Source of the DNA: Orychophragmus violaceus
Taxonomy: Eukaryota; Streptophyta; Magnoliopsida; Brassicales; Brassicaceae
Direction: 5' to 3'
Length of the DNA stretch: 64,000 nt
Assembly: GCA_030180135.1 (NCBI GenBank)
Contig: CM058233.1
Coordinates: 27,499,615-27,563,614 of the forward strand
Part shown: piece after piece, positions 34,309 through 46,022 of the stretch
How positions within the stretch are numbered: the stretch's first letter is position 1
Layout of the letters: each line of letters starts with the position of its first letter
Position numbers and translations under genes: made by a program
Notes under the pieces: model-generated
Databases searched by the model: none
Told to the model about the DNA's origin: nothing
Seen by the model: only the letters and a program-made list of their open reading frames with translations

Positions 34309-36153
34309 TCATACTCCAATTTCTCTGGCCAGTCTAAGACCGGCTAGCAGGGCCTCATACTCGGCTGTATTGTTGGATGCCGTGAAACCCATCTTGAACG
34401 ATTGCTCCACTACTTCCCCGGTTGGGGATATGAGACGTACTCCTACCCCAGCTCCTTTCTTTGATGAAGCACCGTCGACATATAGTTTCCAGTTTTTATC
34501 CTCCACCTGAGTATCGACATCTAGTTCAGGTGATAACTCTACAAGGAAGTCGGCTATTACCTGCGATTTGGCGGTCGTCCTGTTTCTATATTCGATGTCG
34601 TACTCGCTTAGTTCCACTGCCCACTTTGCTAGGCGGCCAGATTGCCCGGGGCTATGTAAGATTGTCCGAAGAGGCTGGCTGCTTAGCACAGCGACTGAAT
34701 GTGATTGAAAATAAGGTCGTAACTTTCGTGCCGAAATGACAACTGCGAGAGCCAGTTTTTCCATCGCGGGGTATCTGGTCTCGGCTCCGTTCATCGTCTT
34801 ACTTATGTAAAAGATCGGCTTCTGTTCTCCTCGGTCTTCTCGAACTAGTACACCGCTGACTGCAGTTGTTGATACCGCGATATACAGGAATAATGTCTCG
34901 CCGTTCTCGGGCTTCGATAATATTGGCGGGTTTGACAGATAGTCCTTGAGCTGAATGAATGCCTCCTGACACTTTTCATCCCATACAAATCTTTTGTTTC
35001 CTCGGAGGAGCTCGTAAAAGGGCAGGCATTTATCCGTCGAACGAGATATGAATCTGTTCAGGGCGGCTATGCGGCCGGTGAGACGCTGGACCTCTCGCGT
35101 ATTTTTGGGAGACGGTAAGTCGATTATAGCTGAGATCTGTTTCGGATTAGCTTCTATCCCTCTTTGAGTTACCACGTATCCTAAGAACTCGCCTGATGTT
35201 ACCCCAAAAGTACATTTGGCCGGGTTTAGCTTCATTCCATATTTATTGAGGATGTTAAAACAATCCTTGAGATGGCCGACATGTTGAGAGGCGACCAAGG
35301 ATTTGACCAACATGTCATCTATGTAAACTTCCATTGTCGTGCCAAGATTTCCTGCGAACATCCGATTGACCAGTCGTTGATATGTGGCACCGACATTCTT
35401 GAGGCCGAACGGCATGACCTTGTGGCAGTAAGTACCGCGCTCAGTGATGAATGTTGTCTTCTCCCTATCGTCCGGGTTCATGAGGATCTGATTGTATCCT
35501 GAAAATGCATCCATGAATGATAGTAACTCGTTCCCAGCTGTTGCTTCAACAAGTCGGTCGATATGCGGCAGTGGGAAACTGTCCTTCGGGTAGGCTTTGT
35601 TGAGATCTGTGAAGTCAACACATACTCTCCACTTCCCATTCTTATTTTTGACGACGACCGGGTTGGCAAGCCAATCGTGATACTTCACCTCTTGAATTGA
35701 ACCGGCATCAAGTAACTTCTCTACTTCGTCATTGACCGCTTTGGCCCTTTTGGGGCCGAGCTTACGCCTCTTTTGTTTAATCGGCTTATAAGTCGGGTCA
35801 ACGTTGAGCTCATGAGTCGTGATTGTCGGATTGATACCCTTCATATCTTTAACTGACCATGTGAAGGTCGCCACGTTTTGTTGTAAGAAAGCGATCAACT
35901 CCTTTTTGATGCCTTCGGGTAGTTCTGCACCGATTCCCACACATTTTTTCGCGTCTGAGTCGTCGATGATGACTTGCTGGATGAGTTCCTTCTTGGGGCC
36001 TTTTCGTCCTTGTTCTGCATTGATCATGCATGACGGTACTCTTATCTTATGTTCTCTTGCGAAACATGATCGGCTTGCTCTTTGGCATCCTTTGACCGTT
36101 TGAATTCCCTTGGGCGTTGGGAACTTTAGACATTGGTGATATGTCGAGGACAC
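34309..36153 (-). CDS. Tat reverse transcriptase and RNase H, open 614 codons
   Basis: The frame holds the end of protease, then RT (motifs KWRVCVDFTDLN, LSFMDAFSGYNQI, MPFGLKN and the active site YIDD) and the first RNase H with its connection. A second, archaeal-type RNase H begins WKLYVDGASSKKGAG and NNTAEYEALLAGL. It stops at 34309 just inside this second RNase H, where a single stop breaks an otherwise continuous frame. Both RT aspartates are intact. In the first RNase H the usual TDAS motif reads IAVSTTAVSG, so its first catalytic aspartate seems lost, as is common in Tat elements carrying the second domain. The start coordinate is not a natural start, since pol is translated as a polyprotein. 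Confidence 0.9.
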   Translation of the reverse strand: MSSTYHQCLKFPTPKGIQTVKGCQRASRSCFAREHKIRVPSCMINAEQGRKGPKKELIQQVIIDDSDAKKCVGIGAELPEGIKKELIAFLQQNVATFTWSVKDMKGINPTITTHELNVDPTYKPIKQKRRKLGPKRAKAVNDEVEKLLDAGSIQEVKYHDWLANPVVVKNKNGKWRVCVDFTDLNKAYPKDSFPLPHIDRLVEATAGNELLSFMDAFSGYNQILMNPDDREKTTFITERGTYCHKVMPFGLKNVGATYQRLVNRMFAGNLGTTMEVYIDDMLVKSLVASQHVGHLKDCFNILNKYGMKLNPAKCTFGVTSGEFLGYVVTQRGIEANPKQISAIIDLPSPKNTREVQRLTGRIAALNRFISRSTDKCLPFYELLRGNKRFVWDEKCQEAFIQLKDYLSNPPILSKPENGETLFLYIAVSTTAVSGVLVREDRGEQKPIFYISKTMNGAETRYPAMEKLALAVVISARKLRPYFQSHSVAVLSSQPLRTILHSPGQSGRLAKWAVELSEYDIEYRNRTTAKSQVIADFLVELSPELDVDTQVEDKNWKLYVDGASSKKGAGVGVRLISPTGEVVEQSFKMGFTASNNTAEYEALLAGLRLAREIGV

Positions 36154-36480
36154 CGCTCTTTGGCATCCTTAACCACGGAGTGCCGAGAATAACATTATAA
36201 ATGGTTGGTTTGTCGATGACATGAAATTCTACCATTTTATTAACTCCTCCCGCGTAAATCGGCAGCTTGATGGTCCCAATCGTGTATGTCGTTTCGCTTG
36301 TGAAACCCGTGAGCGGTTTCGCTTTCTGCTTGATATCTTCCTCCTTGATGTCCATCTTTTTGAGTGTGTCTAGGAAGATCAGATTTATTGAGCTCCCGGT
36401 GTCAACTAGTATCCGAGATACTTGACAGCTTCCGATTAATAGTTCAACTACTAGCTGATCATTGTGAGGGTAATGAGTTC
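36047..36480 (-). CDS. Tat aspartic protease region
   Basis: On the minus strand the segment near 36370-36460 reads VELLIGSCQVSRILVDTGSS in concept, giving the protease catalytic DTG. It is followed by KPLTGFTSETTYTIGTIKLP and IYNVILGTPWL, the usual protease C-terminal motif. The adjacent RT frame overlaps its end in another frame, suggesting a small frame disturbance near 36100-36150. Confidence 0.8.
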
Positions 36481-38494
36481 CATAGAGATCTTGGTCAGTG
36501 AAGATGACGGGAGGATCGTCTGACAGGATTGGCTGAGGCGCATTTTGCGGGCTAATTCAAGGCGCTCATATAACTTGATTGACTGAACCGAATCGTTTAC
36601 GGAGATTAGACCGCCCATAATCATGTTGATTCTTCGGACGGCCTTAGGAGTTTCCTCTTCATATCCTTCCTCGTCTTCTTCTTCTCGGTTGCGTTTCAAA
36701 GCTATGCTTTTGATACGCCGCTGTTGTTTGCCTTTCTTGGGTGCTTGCTCGTCGAATTTCCTTTCCTCTTGCTGCCCAGATTCTCTCTTTAACCTGTCGA
36801 TCGCCGCCTTGATTTCTTCATCGGAATGTCGGGCATAGAGTGCGTTTTTGAGGTTCCGGCATTCAGCAATATCATGTGAGGTAGCTTTATGGTATTCGCA
36901 GTGCTTCTCTTTCGTGGTGGGCGCGGCTTGCTGTGCCTTTTCTTTTCCCTCTTTGTTCCGCTTGTTCCAGGGTTTCGATGATCGTGGTTTGTCAGTGTTT
37001 TCGATAACCATCGTCGTCTTAGCCCCTTTGTCGTAATGTTGCCTGGGTTCTTTCTCCTCCTTTTTATCGGACTGTTTAGTCGTGCCGAATTTCCTTGCTA
37101 GGGCCACCTTCTTTTCTTCTAACTCTACAAATTTATTTGCTCGGTGGAGGGCGTCCTCGATGGTTAACGGTGGGTTGACGACCAGGTCTTGATAAAACGG
37201 CGACTCATGCCAGACGGCGTTTGTCTGTGTCGCGATAGTGAACTTATCTGGGGCTTCTGCCCTTGTCATAGTTGCTTTGAATCGGTCTATGAAGGTTCTT
37301 AATGTTTCCTTCTTTTCCTGCGACATGGCCATCAACGCGTTTAGCGATGTATCTTTGTTTACGTAGGCAAAGTGATGTCTTACAAACGCTCTCGTTAAGT
37401 CCGAGAATTCGTTAATCGACCTATGCGGTAGCCGGGAAAACCAGGTCAGTGCGTCCCCTTCTAAGGTTTCGGAAAACAATTGATAGAAGCCGATGTCGCG
37501 TTCTCTAGATGATGTGAATCGTGCTTTCGCTGCCATAATCTTGAAAGTCGTCAGATGAGTGGCGGGGTCCCTCGTCCCGTTGTACATTGGTAGTCTGAGC
37601 TTCTCCTTCTGATGTATGTACGTGTCCGTAATGCGTGATGTGAAAGGCGTTCTTTGAGTCTCCTCAATGATTCGATCAATCTCAGGAGCGGATCCTTTGA
37701 CGCTATGAACTTCGCCTTTCAACTCTTTTAAGGTATCTCTGAGTTCAGTCAGCTGCTTCTCAACTTGGTTGTGACTTGCTCCGCGAATAGACGCTCCATG
37801 AGTTTTCTCGTGTGATGTACCTCGCTCACGGCGATGGTTATCACGGTGCGAGTCGTTCTCATATTGCGAATTTTGTCTGTGATGCAAGCCTCGTGTCTCG
37901 TGATCGGTGCGCTCGTCCTTATCGGGTGAGTACCTCTCGTCGTACCAGTCGTCCTGTTCCTGGCTCGCACTTCGTTTGGGTTATTCTGAATCTCTTTTTC
38001 GGTGCGAGCTTCGTTCGCGTGTATCCCCCTCATCGCGTTCTTTGCGTGAGTTGCTCCTGGACTCACTGCTTCGGCTTTGTTCTCGATGGTTCTCGTAAGA
38101 TGTATCGTAGACCAGTTTGTCTGGCGACTTTGTCTTTCACCTTCGGAGGCACCTCTCGTTTGGATTTCCTTGATTGTTGGTCCGAACGGATCCGTGCTTG
38201 ATCTGACTGCAACAAATCAATTCTTTCCAAAAACGTTTTGATTAAATCGTTCTGTGAATCAATTTTGGCCATCAAAGTAGCCAGAACTCTGTCTCGCTCG
38301 ACTTGTTCTGACGTTTCGTTGAGTGACGGGATATGTTTGCCGTCGTCTCGAGCCTTCTTCGACTTAGCGGCGTCCCGCGGTTGTTGAACGTCGAGTGCCG
38401 TGTTGTCGTCCTCGTGATCACTTAGGTCTTCTTCGTGATCACTTAGGTCAACCCTTGGGTTTTTTGGGTCGATTTTGTTATTGTTTCCAGGCAT
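36451..38494 (-). pseudogene. Tat gag, at least two frame breaks
   Basis: The start is MPGNNNKIDP at 38494, close after the primer site. 38494-38063 is an acidic, coiled-coil-like N-terminus. A middle arginine- and histidine-rich part lies in another frame (about 38066-37749). The main gag core is in 37887-36451 (LPMYNGTRDPATHL, DALTWFSRLP, ETLRTFIDRFKA, LTIEDALHRANKFVELEE). Near its end HCEYHKATSHDIAEC is the zinc-knuckle-like segment typical of Tat gag, followed by a KKGKQQRR basic patch. The frame changes mean no full gag is made. Confidence 0.8.
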
Positions 38495-38520
38495 CTCGTT
38501 CAGAAATTTCTTTTAGAAAT

Positions 38521-38538
38521 CCCCACAGTCGGCGCCAA
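38521..38538 (-). other. Primer binding site of the Tat element
   Basis: The minus strand reads TTGGCGCCGACTGTGGGG two bases from the 5' LTR end. The GGCGCC core resembles primer sites used by Tat elements; I did not verify the tRNA. Confidence 0.8.
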
Positions 38539-38539
38539 T

Positions 38540-39087
38540 TGTAAGATCTTAGTTCCGCATATCCAAAGATAGCAAGAACTTTAGGGTTTTTGAATTAGGG
38601 ATTCTAAAAGAAGATTAAAGAACACGGTGAGAATTAGGAAATTAGGGTTTATGCCGGTGTTTCCGAGATGGAAGCCGGTAAAGAAAGCAGTTTAAGTCGC
38701 CGGAGAGAAATTAGGTCGAAGTCGATGCTCTAAGTCTCTCAGGCTAAAAGTATTATCAAAAGCGTGAATGTTATTCATTAGCTAGGTCTCTTTTTATAGG
38801 GTTACAAGTTGGTTTAACTGATAAGGAAATAAAAGATAAACATGAATATTTCCTAATATCTCGATACCGATTTAAAGTATATTTTCGAATCTCGTCTCCG
38901 CCATGCTTTTACACCGTCTTTCCTTACATGATTCGCACTCTCCCAAAACCCTAGATGTAAGCCGATTAAACCGAGTCGGAGTTAACCGTGTTTTACCGAC
39001 TTGGGCTCTAAACCGACTTCCCTTTCTAGGCCGACCTAAATTTCCTGAATAGACCTTTTAAGAAAAGTGTTAATCTTGACTCCAACA
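38540..39087 (-). repeat. 5' LTR of the Tat element
   Basis: The complete 548-base LTR runs on the minus strand from TGTTGGAGTCAAGA to AAGATCTTACA. It differs from its partner at about 14 bases and three indels. Confidence 0.92.
38791..38798 (-). promoter_or_regulatory. TATA box in the Tat 5' LTR
   Basis: The minus strand reads CCTATAAAAAGAGACC, a strong plant-type TATA box in the right part of the LTR to drive gag-pol. The same box is kept in the 3' LTR (near 27052). Confidence 0.6.
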
Positions 39088-40148
39088 CCGATTCGCTGGG
39101 AATGGGTCGTTACAATGTATCTTGTGTGAATATCAGCTGGAGACAAAAAACCATATTTTCACTTGCAGATACTTGTCAGAGATATGGTCTTCTTTTCTAT
39201 AATGAGAAACATCATGCATGCGAACTTTTCTGAAAACTGGTCGTACATAGTCGCATGTCTCAAGGGAAGAAGTGTGGATCAGACTCATCAATTCATCATA
39301 AATATGGTTTCCACGCAAATAATCCACTCGCTTTGGTCTGAGCGGAAACGCATGAGACTGGTGAGGAACCGAAACCGCAGTCAATCATCATTAAACAAAT
39401 CGATCAATAAATGAGGTCTAGTCTTCTATCAACCAGGTCTGGAGGTGATCAAAGATATCAAAAGGGTTTCAAGTCTGGCTAGGCGCAAGACTTTAACTGG
39501 GAACTACCCATCAAACTTAATCAAGAACCTGCTCTGTTTTCTAGTTCTGTTTTTTTTAAACAGAAAAACCCAGCCCCAAAAAGTTACACAATGCGTAAAA
39601 AATATTTTTTTCTTTTGAATTTAATTTAAAATTACACTAAAAAAGATAATTCGATTAAACATGTGATCATTCCAAGCTTATGTTAATTACCCTTCTAGTT
39701 ATAATATAATATATAACTATTCTACATCGCAAATCAGAGCATGTACTTTGAACACAAGTTCATAAGTGTTCCAAGCTATTGTTTACGTGATATGGTAAGA
39801 ACCTAACCTGAGCAGACACGCTGAGAAACCATCACAACCTCAACGATTGATCAAGATAACTGATAAGATCAATAAAAATTGATTGTCAACAATCCAAGCT
39901 TCGGGAGACAAGAGAATCGATGACAGTTTAGTCTACTGGTTTAGCATTCAATAGAAGTTCCAAACAAATATGTTTTTATTTTAATCTTAACCCTTAACTA
40001 TAATCTTGACACATCAGGAAATCCAAAAAAGTTGGAATCAAGCTAGTACCAGTTTGGATAGATAAGTTATTCAAGTTCAAACCCAATGGTTTCTGGACTT
40101 GCCTTATTTGGAAGCTCACGGGTTTGATAATCTTCAAATCTATACTTG
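39088..40148. other. Unassigned stretch between the Tat and CACTA elements
   Basis: An 83-codon frame on the minus strand (39133-39384) resembles nothing I know. The rest is AT-rich. The last 100 bases continue, across the CACTA insertion, into 46023 and beyond. Confidence 0.4.
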
Positions 40149-40930
40149 CACTACAAGAAATAAAGATATTGGTAGCTCAGGAAAAATGCTATTATAGGGC
40201 TTTGATAGCGCATTTATAAACGTTATGACAGCCGCAACTATAATAGACCCCCCTCTCCCCAATCGTAGCATTTTTTTAAATGATATGATAGTCTGACCTA
40301 TTATAGCGAGAATCAATTGCTACATAATAGTTTTTACTAGCATTTGATTAGTGTTGTGATATTATTTTCCATGGCGTTTTTCGACTGATGTAATATGTTT
40401 TTCAATAGCGATATTAACTTGCTATATTATATTGTTTACTAGCATTTTATTGGTGCTGTAATATGATTTTCCATGACAATTTTTGATTGTTGTAGTATAC
40501 TATTTAATGGTAAATTATAGTGGCACTTTATTCGTGTTGTAACATAGTTTATAATGACACAATTAAAATGTCGTATTATAATTTTACATTACATTTTTGT
40601 TATGCTATGGTACTTTGCAATTGCTTTATGTTTGTGTTTTTTGTAAACTATAATAGCACATATTTGGATGTCAAATTATAGCATAATTTGATTGTGTGAA
40701 TCATTGAATTGCATAATATAAATGTTCTGCTGAGATTAAAAACATAATAACCCATATCAAAATAGAAGATTACATCATAAAATAGTACTTCAATAATCAT
40801 TAAAGATCCAAAACAACCAAATTCAGTACATAGACAAGAAACATTAACTGATCTAAAAGAGAACACATAAACATCAAACCTATTAAAAGAGAACCGAGCT
40901 AAAGTTTTTGGAGTGGTTGTTACCAAGTCT

Positions 40931-41170
40931 TTAGTCTCTACGACGAGCATTCCCTCGTGATGACTGACCTTCTTCAAGTTTAGGGCGTCTCATAAGAGTT
41001 GTGTTCCGACCATTTTTTTGGAGGTTTCGTAAGGCGTCTCTGGTGTACATCAGATCAATATCTTCTTCATCCTCTTCAATACGTATCAGGTAGCCAAGGT
41101 GAGCGAGAGATATTCTATATTCCAGGTCTGAGATCTCCACAAACGTCACTTCCTTGATCTTCAGTGGCAT
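40931..41170 (-). CDS. Small acidic open frame in the CACTA element, unknown
   Basis: The frame has 79 codons from MPLKIKEVTFVEI and contains an acidic run (EEDEEDID) and an arginine-rich C-terminus. It lies near the left end, on the strand of the transposase, where CACTA elements often carry a second protein. I do not recognise a family. It could be the last exon of a TNPA-like product or a chance frame. Confidence 0.3.
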   Translation of the reverse strand: MPLKIKEVTFVEISDLEYRISLAHLGYLIRIEEDEEDIDLMYTRDALRNLQKNGRNTTLMRRPKLEEGQSSRGNARRRD

Positions 41171-42009
41171 CTTCTTGTCGTTGTTGGTGGATTACAGGTT
41201 TCACCCCGTAATCTGGGAGTCCTCATACTATTGGTTTCCTTGCTGCCATTGTAAATAGAGTGCCTGATGGAACAAAAAATGAATGAAATACCTTGCTTGA
41301 ATGCGAATCAGCTTAATGAAATTTATCATCAACACGGGACATAAAACAGAGTAAGTTTAAGTTGTACAACGATTAACAATAGCAAATCTATAAAGATAAC
41401 TTGTAGTTGGTATTCGAATCTTGGCACAATGATCTGTTTGTAATTAGAGAAATCAAAAACGTTAGAATGACGACTAAAATATAGGGTTCGTAACACACCT
41501 TTCCTGGGAAACCGATGCAACGGAGATAGAAATAAGGATCCTTGCCAGGGAGACATAGAGGAATTCATCGATGGCGGAGACATGGAGAAAAATCGAGGCT
41601 ACGGAGAGACTGAATGAATTCAAGGCGACATATAAAGAAAGCGAAAACTGGAAGACGGAGACACTGTGTGAAATCGAGGCAGAGGACGGTCGTTTAGAAT
41701 CTTTCCGGAGATGTATCAATGGAGGCGGCCTGATTTCAAGTTAGAGAGAAAATGAGTTATTTGTTCTGGGTTTTCTTTAACCTAAAAACATTTAAAGATG
41801 TCGAGACAAAAAATTTTGGTTTTTGGTTTGGCTCCAAAATGAAAATTTGGCTTCCCGCTCAGACAAAATTTATAGGTTTTGGGTAAAAATTGACTTGGTT
41901 TTGGTTAATTCATAGTTTTGTTTTGTCTATTTGATTTTATATATTTTGGTGGTTTGTACCCAATTATTTTATATAATAGATAATAATATTTATTAATCTT
42001 TATATGATT

Positions 42010-42670
42010 TTAGTGTTCACAAATGGGGGTCTAGGGTTCAGAATTAGGGTTTAGGGTTTAATTGTTATTTTTAGGGTTTACACATTAGGTTTAGGTTTAG
42101 TTTAATATATAGGGTTTAGTTTTTTTAAGATATAAAAATTGAGTTTAGGGCTTAGTAGTTGAGTGATTATGGTTTAGGGTTAGTTTACGATATAGGGTTT
42201 TTTTTTTTTTAAGATATACAAATCGGGTTTAGGGTTTAGTAGTTGAGTGAATAGGGTTTAGGATTTTTTTTTCGATATACAAATTGGGTTTAGGGATTAG
42301 TAGTTGAGTGATTATGGTTTAGGTTTTATTTTTTAATATTAACATATAGGGTTAGTGTTTAGTAGTTTAGAGATTAGGGTGTAGGTATTTATTTTTGACA
42401 TTTACATATTGGGTTTAGTGTTTATTGGTTTAGGGTTTAGGTTTTAATTATCTTAAGATTTTAATATTGGGTATTGTATTTTTTAATGTTGATTTTTAAG
42501 GTTTTTAATTTATGGTTTAGGGTTAAGGGGTTTAGTGAATAGGGTTTGGGTTTTATTCTTAAGGATTTACATATTGGCTTTATTGTATAGGGTTTAGGGT
42601 TTTGTTTTTCAAAATTACATATTCTGTTTAGGGGTTAGGGTTTTTTGGACTAAAATATGACATATTTAGG
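42010..42670. repeat. Degenerate TTTAGGG-like tract inside the CACTA element
   Basis: The words GGGTTTAGGGTTT, TTTAGGG and GGTTTAGGGTT recur dozens of times on the plus strand, mixed with longer imperfect units (AGTAGTTGAGTGATTATGG, about 42145, 42240, 42300). This is telomere-like in composition but not a clean array. Confidence 0.75.
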
Positions 42671-43074
42671 GTTTAGAAAACATGATGCATTGTCTTAAAA
42701 ATCCAAAACATACAAAGTTTAAACATTAAAAAAAAAACATGTTACATTCTAACCAAGTCATTGAGAAATTAAAAACACACAAACTAAAGTCTTGATTTGA
42801 AACTTATAAATTGTAAACATGATTCATTCTAACCCTCTTCAACACTCCTGAACACACAACATGTTACGTTAGTTTGAATTGTATGTCAAATTTTGTATAA
42901 CTAGTAACAAGCTAATGATAACAAATCTCACCATTACAACTTTATCCTCTGGCCAGGCAATAGAGGATCCAAGGGAATCTTCCATATACTCGATCTCAGA
43001 AGATGGTCTCTACACTGCAACATCTTTAACCTTCACAACACCCACCCAGACTCGACACGCACCAGGTTCCAAAG

Positions 43075-44883
43075 TCACAAAGTGGACAACATGGTGTAGC
43101 GATGAGGAAGGTACATTCTTTTTCCACGTGGTTGAGGATGCAAATCCTTCCTAATGCCAAGCATTTGAAGATCCTTATGAGCATTAAGACCATCCTTTGA
43201 TTTTCCGCAATGCAACAGTGTAGCGACGAGGCTAGCAGCGATATTTCTCTCAACGTGCATCACGTCTAAGTTATGTCTAACCGGCAGCTCCTAGACAAAA
43301 CAATGAGAAAACGAAATAGAATGTTAAGGAAGCTATAACAGATAAATTGTGAAAAGATAAAAAGAAAATAAGCTTAGTAACTTACCTCCCGATAAGGCAA
43401 CTTGAAAAAGATTGACCGCTTCTTCCATTTGGATATCTCCTCTTCATCTACCGGTTCTTCCTCTTCCTCTGATTCACTGGAATCACCATCACTATTGGAA
43501 TATGATCTAACATATTCCATCATCTTCCTCTTACTTCCAGTTAATTTCACATTTCCAAAATCATTCTTGTAATTTATGAGTAATTGGAATATGTTATGAC
43601 CACTCAGAATCCTACCTCTTCTCCCATGCTCAGCTTTACCATCAAACCAAGATTTTTTCCTCGATAAGCATGTGTGGGTGGCAGACCCTTCTGATGTCTC
43701 ATGTAAACGTGCTTTCTGCAATTACTCAGCCACATGCTGTCTGTGTGTTTCCCACACACATGACACCCCATTTTGCCTTTTACTTTGCAACCTGCAAGAT
43801 TTCTATATGCCGTAAAATCATGTATGGTCCAGAGAAGCATTGCCCTTAACGTGAAAGTGGTATGACTGAATATGCATCGTAATTTATCTCTCTCTTCTCC
43901 CACATATGGTTTAAATCCTCTATAAGTGGTTCTAAATACACATCTATATTGTTTCCGGGTTGAGTTGGGCCAGGAATAAGAAAAGACAACATGATGTTCT
44001 CCTCCTTCATACACTTGTCAGGTGACATGTTGTAATTGACTAGCAAAACAGGCCAAGCACTATAGTGTACATTTTTCATGTTGAAGGGATTAAACCCATG
44101 CGTGGAGAGTCCAAGCCTAATGTTCCTTTCTTCAGCTGCGAATGAAGGATATTTGTCGTTCATTTGATCCCATGTCACAGAGTCTACTGGATGACGGCTT
44201 TTTCCATCGGTGCTCTTATTACTAAAATGCCACCTTAAGTCCTTCGCCGTTTCCTCTGACCTGAACAATCTCTTCATACGTGCAATTATCGGAAAATACA
44301 TAAGCACTTTCTGTGGAATACCTTTCTTCACATCACCAGTACGGTTGTTAGTCTTCCAGCGTGAAATGTTGCACTTTGGACAACTGTCTAGCATCTTAAG
44401 CTCCCTTCTAAAGAGAGCAGTCGTTCACACAAGCGTCTATCTTCTCATAACCCATATCAGAAGATCTCAGAAACCTCTTCACCTCATACAAGGATGTGTG
44501 CAAGACATTATCTTTGGTAGCATATGTGGAAAAGTCTCAAGCAGAAGATCGAAGCTTCTATCAGACAAACAACTCTGTGTCTTTAGCCTAAAAAGTAAAA
44601 CAATGGCCGAGAGCTTGCTGTGGTTTTCAAAATTTGGATATAGGGGTATTTCGGCATCGGATAGCTTTGCAATAAACTTATCTCCTATCTTATCCTCACC
44701 CTCAGCAACCTCAACTAAATCACCCTGCCTAACCACCTCTTCATTTAGCAATTCAGCCACTTGGTATAGTCCTAAGATCTCTTGGTTCCAGTCAGTTGCA
44801 TCACTTCTACTTCTACACTCAGTTACTGATAACACTTCTCCATGATGATACCAATCCTTCCGCATCTTGTAACAACAATCCAT
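43075..44883 (-). pseudogene. CACTA transposase (TNP2 type), broken and truncated
   Basis: Pieces follow the TNP2 order on the minus strand. 44883-44479 is N-terminal; 44394-43846 contains CPKCNISRWK, KRLFRSEETAKDLRWH and FNPFNMKNVHYSAWPVLLVNYN; 44014-43604 contains AMLLWTIHDFTAYRNLAG and GCHVCGKHT; 43721-43374 ends at KLPYRE. A GT-AG intron (about 43385 to 43292) then joins to LPVRHNLDVMHVERN, SKDGLNAHKDLQMLGIRKDLHP (43263-43075). Frameshifts lie near 43860 and 43640. The protein stops after the YTML segment: the catalytic C-terminal half is absent. TNP2 binds the element ends and carries out cut-and-paste transposition. Confidence 0.88.
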
Positions 44884-46022
44884 TCCCCTTGTTACAAGAT
44901 GATCAACTACAACACTGCATGAGTGACGAGGTACGTTTCAATAGTCAATGCAGGGGCAAATTAAAACCTCATTTTCTCCTAAAGCTGAACCCACAGACCT
45001 CACAAAGTTCCAAGCACCTCTCTCATAACCAGGATCAGCTCTTCGTGAAGCCAGATGAATGCCAAAAAAGAACAATAAAGCTTAAACTCCCTTAATACCC
45101 AATTAAACCCTCTAAATATATATTGTTTTCACTTACCTGTTAAGATGAACCCATGACTTCTCGACCATTATATGTTCTAACCGATAAGGAAAACAGACAA
45201 ACTCATAAGAAATTCTCAGACACCAAACAAATATGCACATTGACATTCACATTAACACTATTATACCAATCAAGAACTTATACAGTGAGAAACAATCAAA
45301 GACACATACAAGATATACTAAACCAATCAAGAAAATCTTTTTTTTTGGATGGAAAAATATTTAACCTGATTCTGCAGATACTGATTTTCCTGCTTATCTT
45401 GGTGTTCGGACCTAACAGAGAACTCGAGGGCTTGAAATCTTCGAACAACGAGAGGAAATGGAAAGAATTAGAGAAATTGAAGCTCTTAAAAATGCAGAAA
45501 AAATAGTGGGTTTATGACTCAAGAATTAAATTGAAAATGGATTACCTCTCATGGGTTTCTTCATCGAAATGGAAAGTGGATGAGAGCGAGACAGACAGGC
45601 AATCAAGAGATCTACTTTTCCTATCCGAGGTAGCTAGACGCATACAGATTACAGAGGTTAATCGAGGCTACGGAGGTTGAGAAAATGACGATAAATTGGT
45701 AAAATCGTGGTGGCGTTTACCTTCGTGGTGGATTTCACGGCAAGATTCCGACGAGAAAAGCTTCAATTTGGGGAAAAATCGATTTTGTTGGCTGAGTGTG
45801 GAATATGAGAATGGCGGACAAAAAGAGAAAATTGGCTAAGTGTTTGCCCCCACAAAATATTTCAGCTACAATAGTGATTTTTTTGTTCCCGCTTATTAAA
45901 ATTCTTTCTTAGCACGATTTTAATGCTACTATAGATTAGGAATCCGTTTATGGCACTTTTGGTAGCAGTTTGTGAATTAGTGCTACAACGTACAACTACT
46001 AATGGACATATTTCTTTTAGTG

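Larger units (their letters stand above)
26816..39087 (-). mobile_element. Tat-lineage Ty3/gypsy retrotransposon with antisense gene
   Basis: Two LTRs (26816-27347 and 38540-39087) enclose primer site, gag, protease, RT, RNase H, a second RNase H, integrase, a repeat-rich 3' region, an antisense gene on the plus strand and a G-rich polypurine tract. RT before integrase, two RNase H domains, a long 3' region and an antisense frame are hallmarks described for the Tat lineage. The LTRs differ at about 14 positions in 530 (about 2.6 percent) plus three indels. A clean target duplication is not visible because the left end is damaged. About 1.19 kb of its length is the nested solo LTR at 30004-31186. 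Coding frames are broken in several places. Confidence 0.92.
40149..46022 (-). mobile_element. CACTA transposon (TNP2 type)
   Basis: The left end is CACTACAAGAAATA and the right end on the other strand is CACTAAAAGAAATATG. The 3-base duplication TTG flanks both sides (40146-40148 and 46023-46025). Both ends carry subterminal repeats: words such as TAGCATTT, GTGTTGTAA and GCTACTATAG recur in 40160-40690 and 45850-46000, with a unit of about 105 bases near 40332-40640. Inside are a broken TNP2 transposase and a TTTAGGG-like tract. The C-terminal half of TNP2 is missing, so it is non-autonomous. Confidence 0.92.

Noticed and set aside
42010..42670. True interstitial telomere array
   Set aside because: Units are too degenerate and are mixed with longer imperfect repeats, and the tract is inside a transposon.
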